This document shows, in pieces, positions 5,821 through 6,330 of a stretch of DNA of 6,330 nt. Positions within the stretch are counted from its first letter, which is position 1. Each line of letters starts with the position of its first letter. A program made the position numbers and the translations under genes. A model generated the notes under the pieces. That model ran no database searches, was not told where the DNA came from, and worked only from the letters and a program-made list of their open reading frames with translations. The stretch is from SFHK01 sp045538305 (GTDB lineage: Bacteria; Bacillota; Clostridia; Christensenellales; Aristaeellaceae): assembly GCA_045538305.1 (NCBI GenBank), contig JAZSRC010000058.1, positions 1 through 6,330 on the forward strand, given 5' to 3'.

Positions 5821-5964
5821 ATGTCTCCCATGAATTCCGGCAAATGGAGGGGTTTGTGCGTTTATCGCCAGGTGCTCTGTCTCCCTAATGTGAGGGGTGT
5901 CCGGGCGAACGGTTTCCTCGCAAGAGGGAGGCGTGGCGCCAAAGATGCGTACATCCATCCATAA
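5821..5964 (+). CDS. Possible 47-residue basic leader peptide (weak)
   Basis: An ATG at 5821 follows GGAGGA (5813-5818) closely, only 3 bases after GGAGG, which is short for initiation. An alternative ATG at 5830 gives 44 residues. The peptide is Arg/Gly-rich with two Cys (MSPMNSGKWRGLCVYR...), has no signal peptide or recognisable domain, and uses codons (AGG, CGG, TGC) unlike the neighbouring genes. The frame is open upstream to 5710 without a better start. It overlaps the hairpins of the leader, so chance openness in a structured RNA is more likely than a real gene. Confidence 0.18.
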   Translation: MSPMNSGKWRGLCVYRQVLCLPNVRGVRANGFLARGRRGAKDAYIHP

Positions 5965-6005
5965 ACCGCGATTCAGCAACTTTCCCGACCAACTGTAATG
6001 ACGAC

Positions 6006-6013
6006 AGAAAGGA
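6006..6013 (+). promoter_or_regulatory. Ribosome binding site of the acidic repeat gene
   Basis: AGAAAGGA lies 13 bases before ATG 6027 and 19 before the in-frame ATG 6033. The nearer ATG at 6014 is in another frame and is not followed by a plausible signal peptide, so 6027 is preferred. Confidence 0.6.
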
Positions 6014-6026
6014 ATGGTAAAACCAC

Positions 6027-6330
6027 ATGTCTATGTCATTCAAGCGTTTTCTGAGCCTGGCTCTGGTATTCGCGATGATGTTCACCATGCTGCCCATGAC
6101 CCTGGCAGAAGATGAACAGCCCGTGGAACCCGTCTTCGAAGAAATCTTCGAAGAAGAGCCCGCAGACGAGGAACCTGTTGAAGAGGAACCCGTAGACGAG
6201 GAACCCGTTGAAGAAGAACCTGTTGAAGAGGAGCCCGTTGAAGAGGAACCTGTTGAAGAGGAACCTGTTGAAGAGGAGCCCGTTGAAGAGGAACCTGTTG
6301 AAGAGGAGCCCGTTGAAGAGGAACCTGTTG
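6027..6330 (+). CDS. Secreted acidic EEPVE-repeat protein, N-terminal part
   Basis: An open frame runs off the window end, so only the first 101 residues are visible. Residues 1-27 (MSMSFKRF, a hydrophobic Met-rich core, ending MTLA before EDE) form a good signal peptide with probable cleavage after Ala27. The mature part begins with EDEQPVEPVFEEIFEEEPAD and passes into uninterrupted EEPVE/DEEPV pentapeptides. Such Glu/Pro/Val-rich tracts occur as stalk or spacer regions near the start of large surface proteins in Gram-positive bacteria, so a larger adhesin or cell-wall protein may continue downstream; this is inference. It has its own promoter and a long leader and is separated from the upstream operon by a terminator. 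The start at 6027 could instead be 6033. Confidence 0.82.
   Translation, partial: MSMSFKRFLSLALVFAMMFTMLPMTLAEDEQPVEPVFEEIFEEEPADEEPVEEEPVDEEPVEEEPVEEEPVEEEPVEEEPVEEEPVEEEPVEEEPVEEEPV
6150..6329 (+). repeat. 15-bp tandem array encoding EEPVE pentapeptides
   Basis: One degenerate unit (6150-6164, EEEPA) is followed by eleven in-frame 15-base units from 6165 to 6329, continuing beyond the window. Units alternate mainly between GAAGAGGAACCTGTT and GAAGAGGAGCCCGTT, giving a partial 30-base higher-order period in the last six units. The array is prone to slippage and to assembly collapse. Confidence 0.93.

Larger units (their letters stand above)
5634..6026 (+). promoter_or_regulatory. Long, hairpin-rich 5' leader of the acidic repeat gene
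   Basis: Several local hairpins are visible. GTAAG (5701-5705) pairs with CTTAC (5739-5743), enclosing TGCAG (5711-5715) with CTGCA (5732-5736). A perfect 7-bp stem, GTGCGGA/TCCGCAC (5765-5781), has a GGG loop. CCTC-GCAA-GAGG (5916-5927) is a GNRA-type tetraloop stem extendable by three weaker pairs. These could belong to a structured regulatory leader or small RNA. I could not match it to a known riboswitch class. A weak short reading frame at 5821-5964 lies inside. Confidence 0.4.

Noticed and set aside
5655..5843. 62-codon minus-strand frame
   Set aside because: There is no ribosome site or domain, and it overlaps the structured leader of the + strand gene.
5895..5960. c-di-GMP-I (GEMM) riboswitch in the leader
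   Set aside because: A GCAA tetraloop stem is present, and surface-protein leaders often carry this class, but the conserved GCAAACC and ACGCAAAGCC core segments are not there (GCGAACGG and GGCGCCAAAGA instead). A covariance search would decide.
5885..6097. 70-codon minus-strand frame
   Set aside because: It runs antisense to the signal-peptide start of the acidic gene, with no supporting signals.
6165..6330. CRISPR-like array
   Set aside because: The 15-base units are contiguous without spacers and keep one reading frame, so this is a protein-coding tandem repeat.

Overview
The window looks like a chromosomal segment of a Gram-positive, probably gut-associated, clostridial-type Bacillota. 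This is inferred from a lipobox-bearing sugar-type binding lipoprotein, AAGGAG-like ribosome sites, a TTGAAA/TATAAT promoter, a T-tailed intrinsic terminator, and secreted or anchored proteins rich in Glu/Ala and EEPVE repeats. No rRNA, tRNA, integrase or transposase gene is visible, so the species cannot be fixed.

Layout, all genes on the + strand. Bases 1-105 form one long imperfect palindrome. A solute-binding lipoprotein (164-1600) follows. Sixteen bases later comes a secreted staphylococcal-nuclease-like protein with OB-fold-like C-terminal segments (1617-2927). Next is a small membrane-anchored or secreted coiled-coil protein (2948-3490). Then comes a wrecked second copy of the nuclease gene (about 3500-3804), followed by a second, much longer version of the coiled-coil gene (3825-5348). 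That version carries an Ig-like region and three near-identical OB-fold-like repeats. A strong hairpin terminator (5446-5487) closes the block. The spacing suggests one transcript from the lipoprotein gene to this terminator.

The central observation is that 1601-3490 and 3500-5348 are two tandem copies of one [nuclease + coiled-coil protein] module that have decayed in complementary ways. The left copy keeps the nuclease but has a short coiled-coil protein. The right copy has lost the nuclease through two internal deletions, a missing start codon, active-site changes, a nonsense codon and a frameshift, but has a long coiled-coil/OB protein. Together they leave one secreted nuclease and one presumed nucleic-acid-binding or scaffold protein outside the membrane. 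A role in extracellular DNA/RNA capture or degradation is an inference.

Bases 5488-6026 hold no convincing protein gene. They contain an AT-rich stretch with a good sigma-A-type promoter and a leader of nearly 400 bases with several hairpins. The leader runs to a secreted, strongly acidic protein (6027 to the window end) made of EEPVE pentapeptides, cut off by the window edge.
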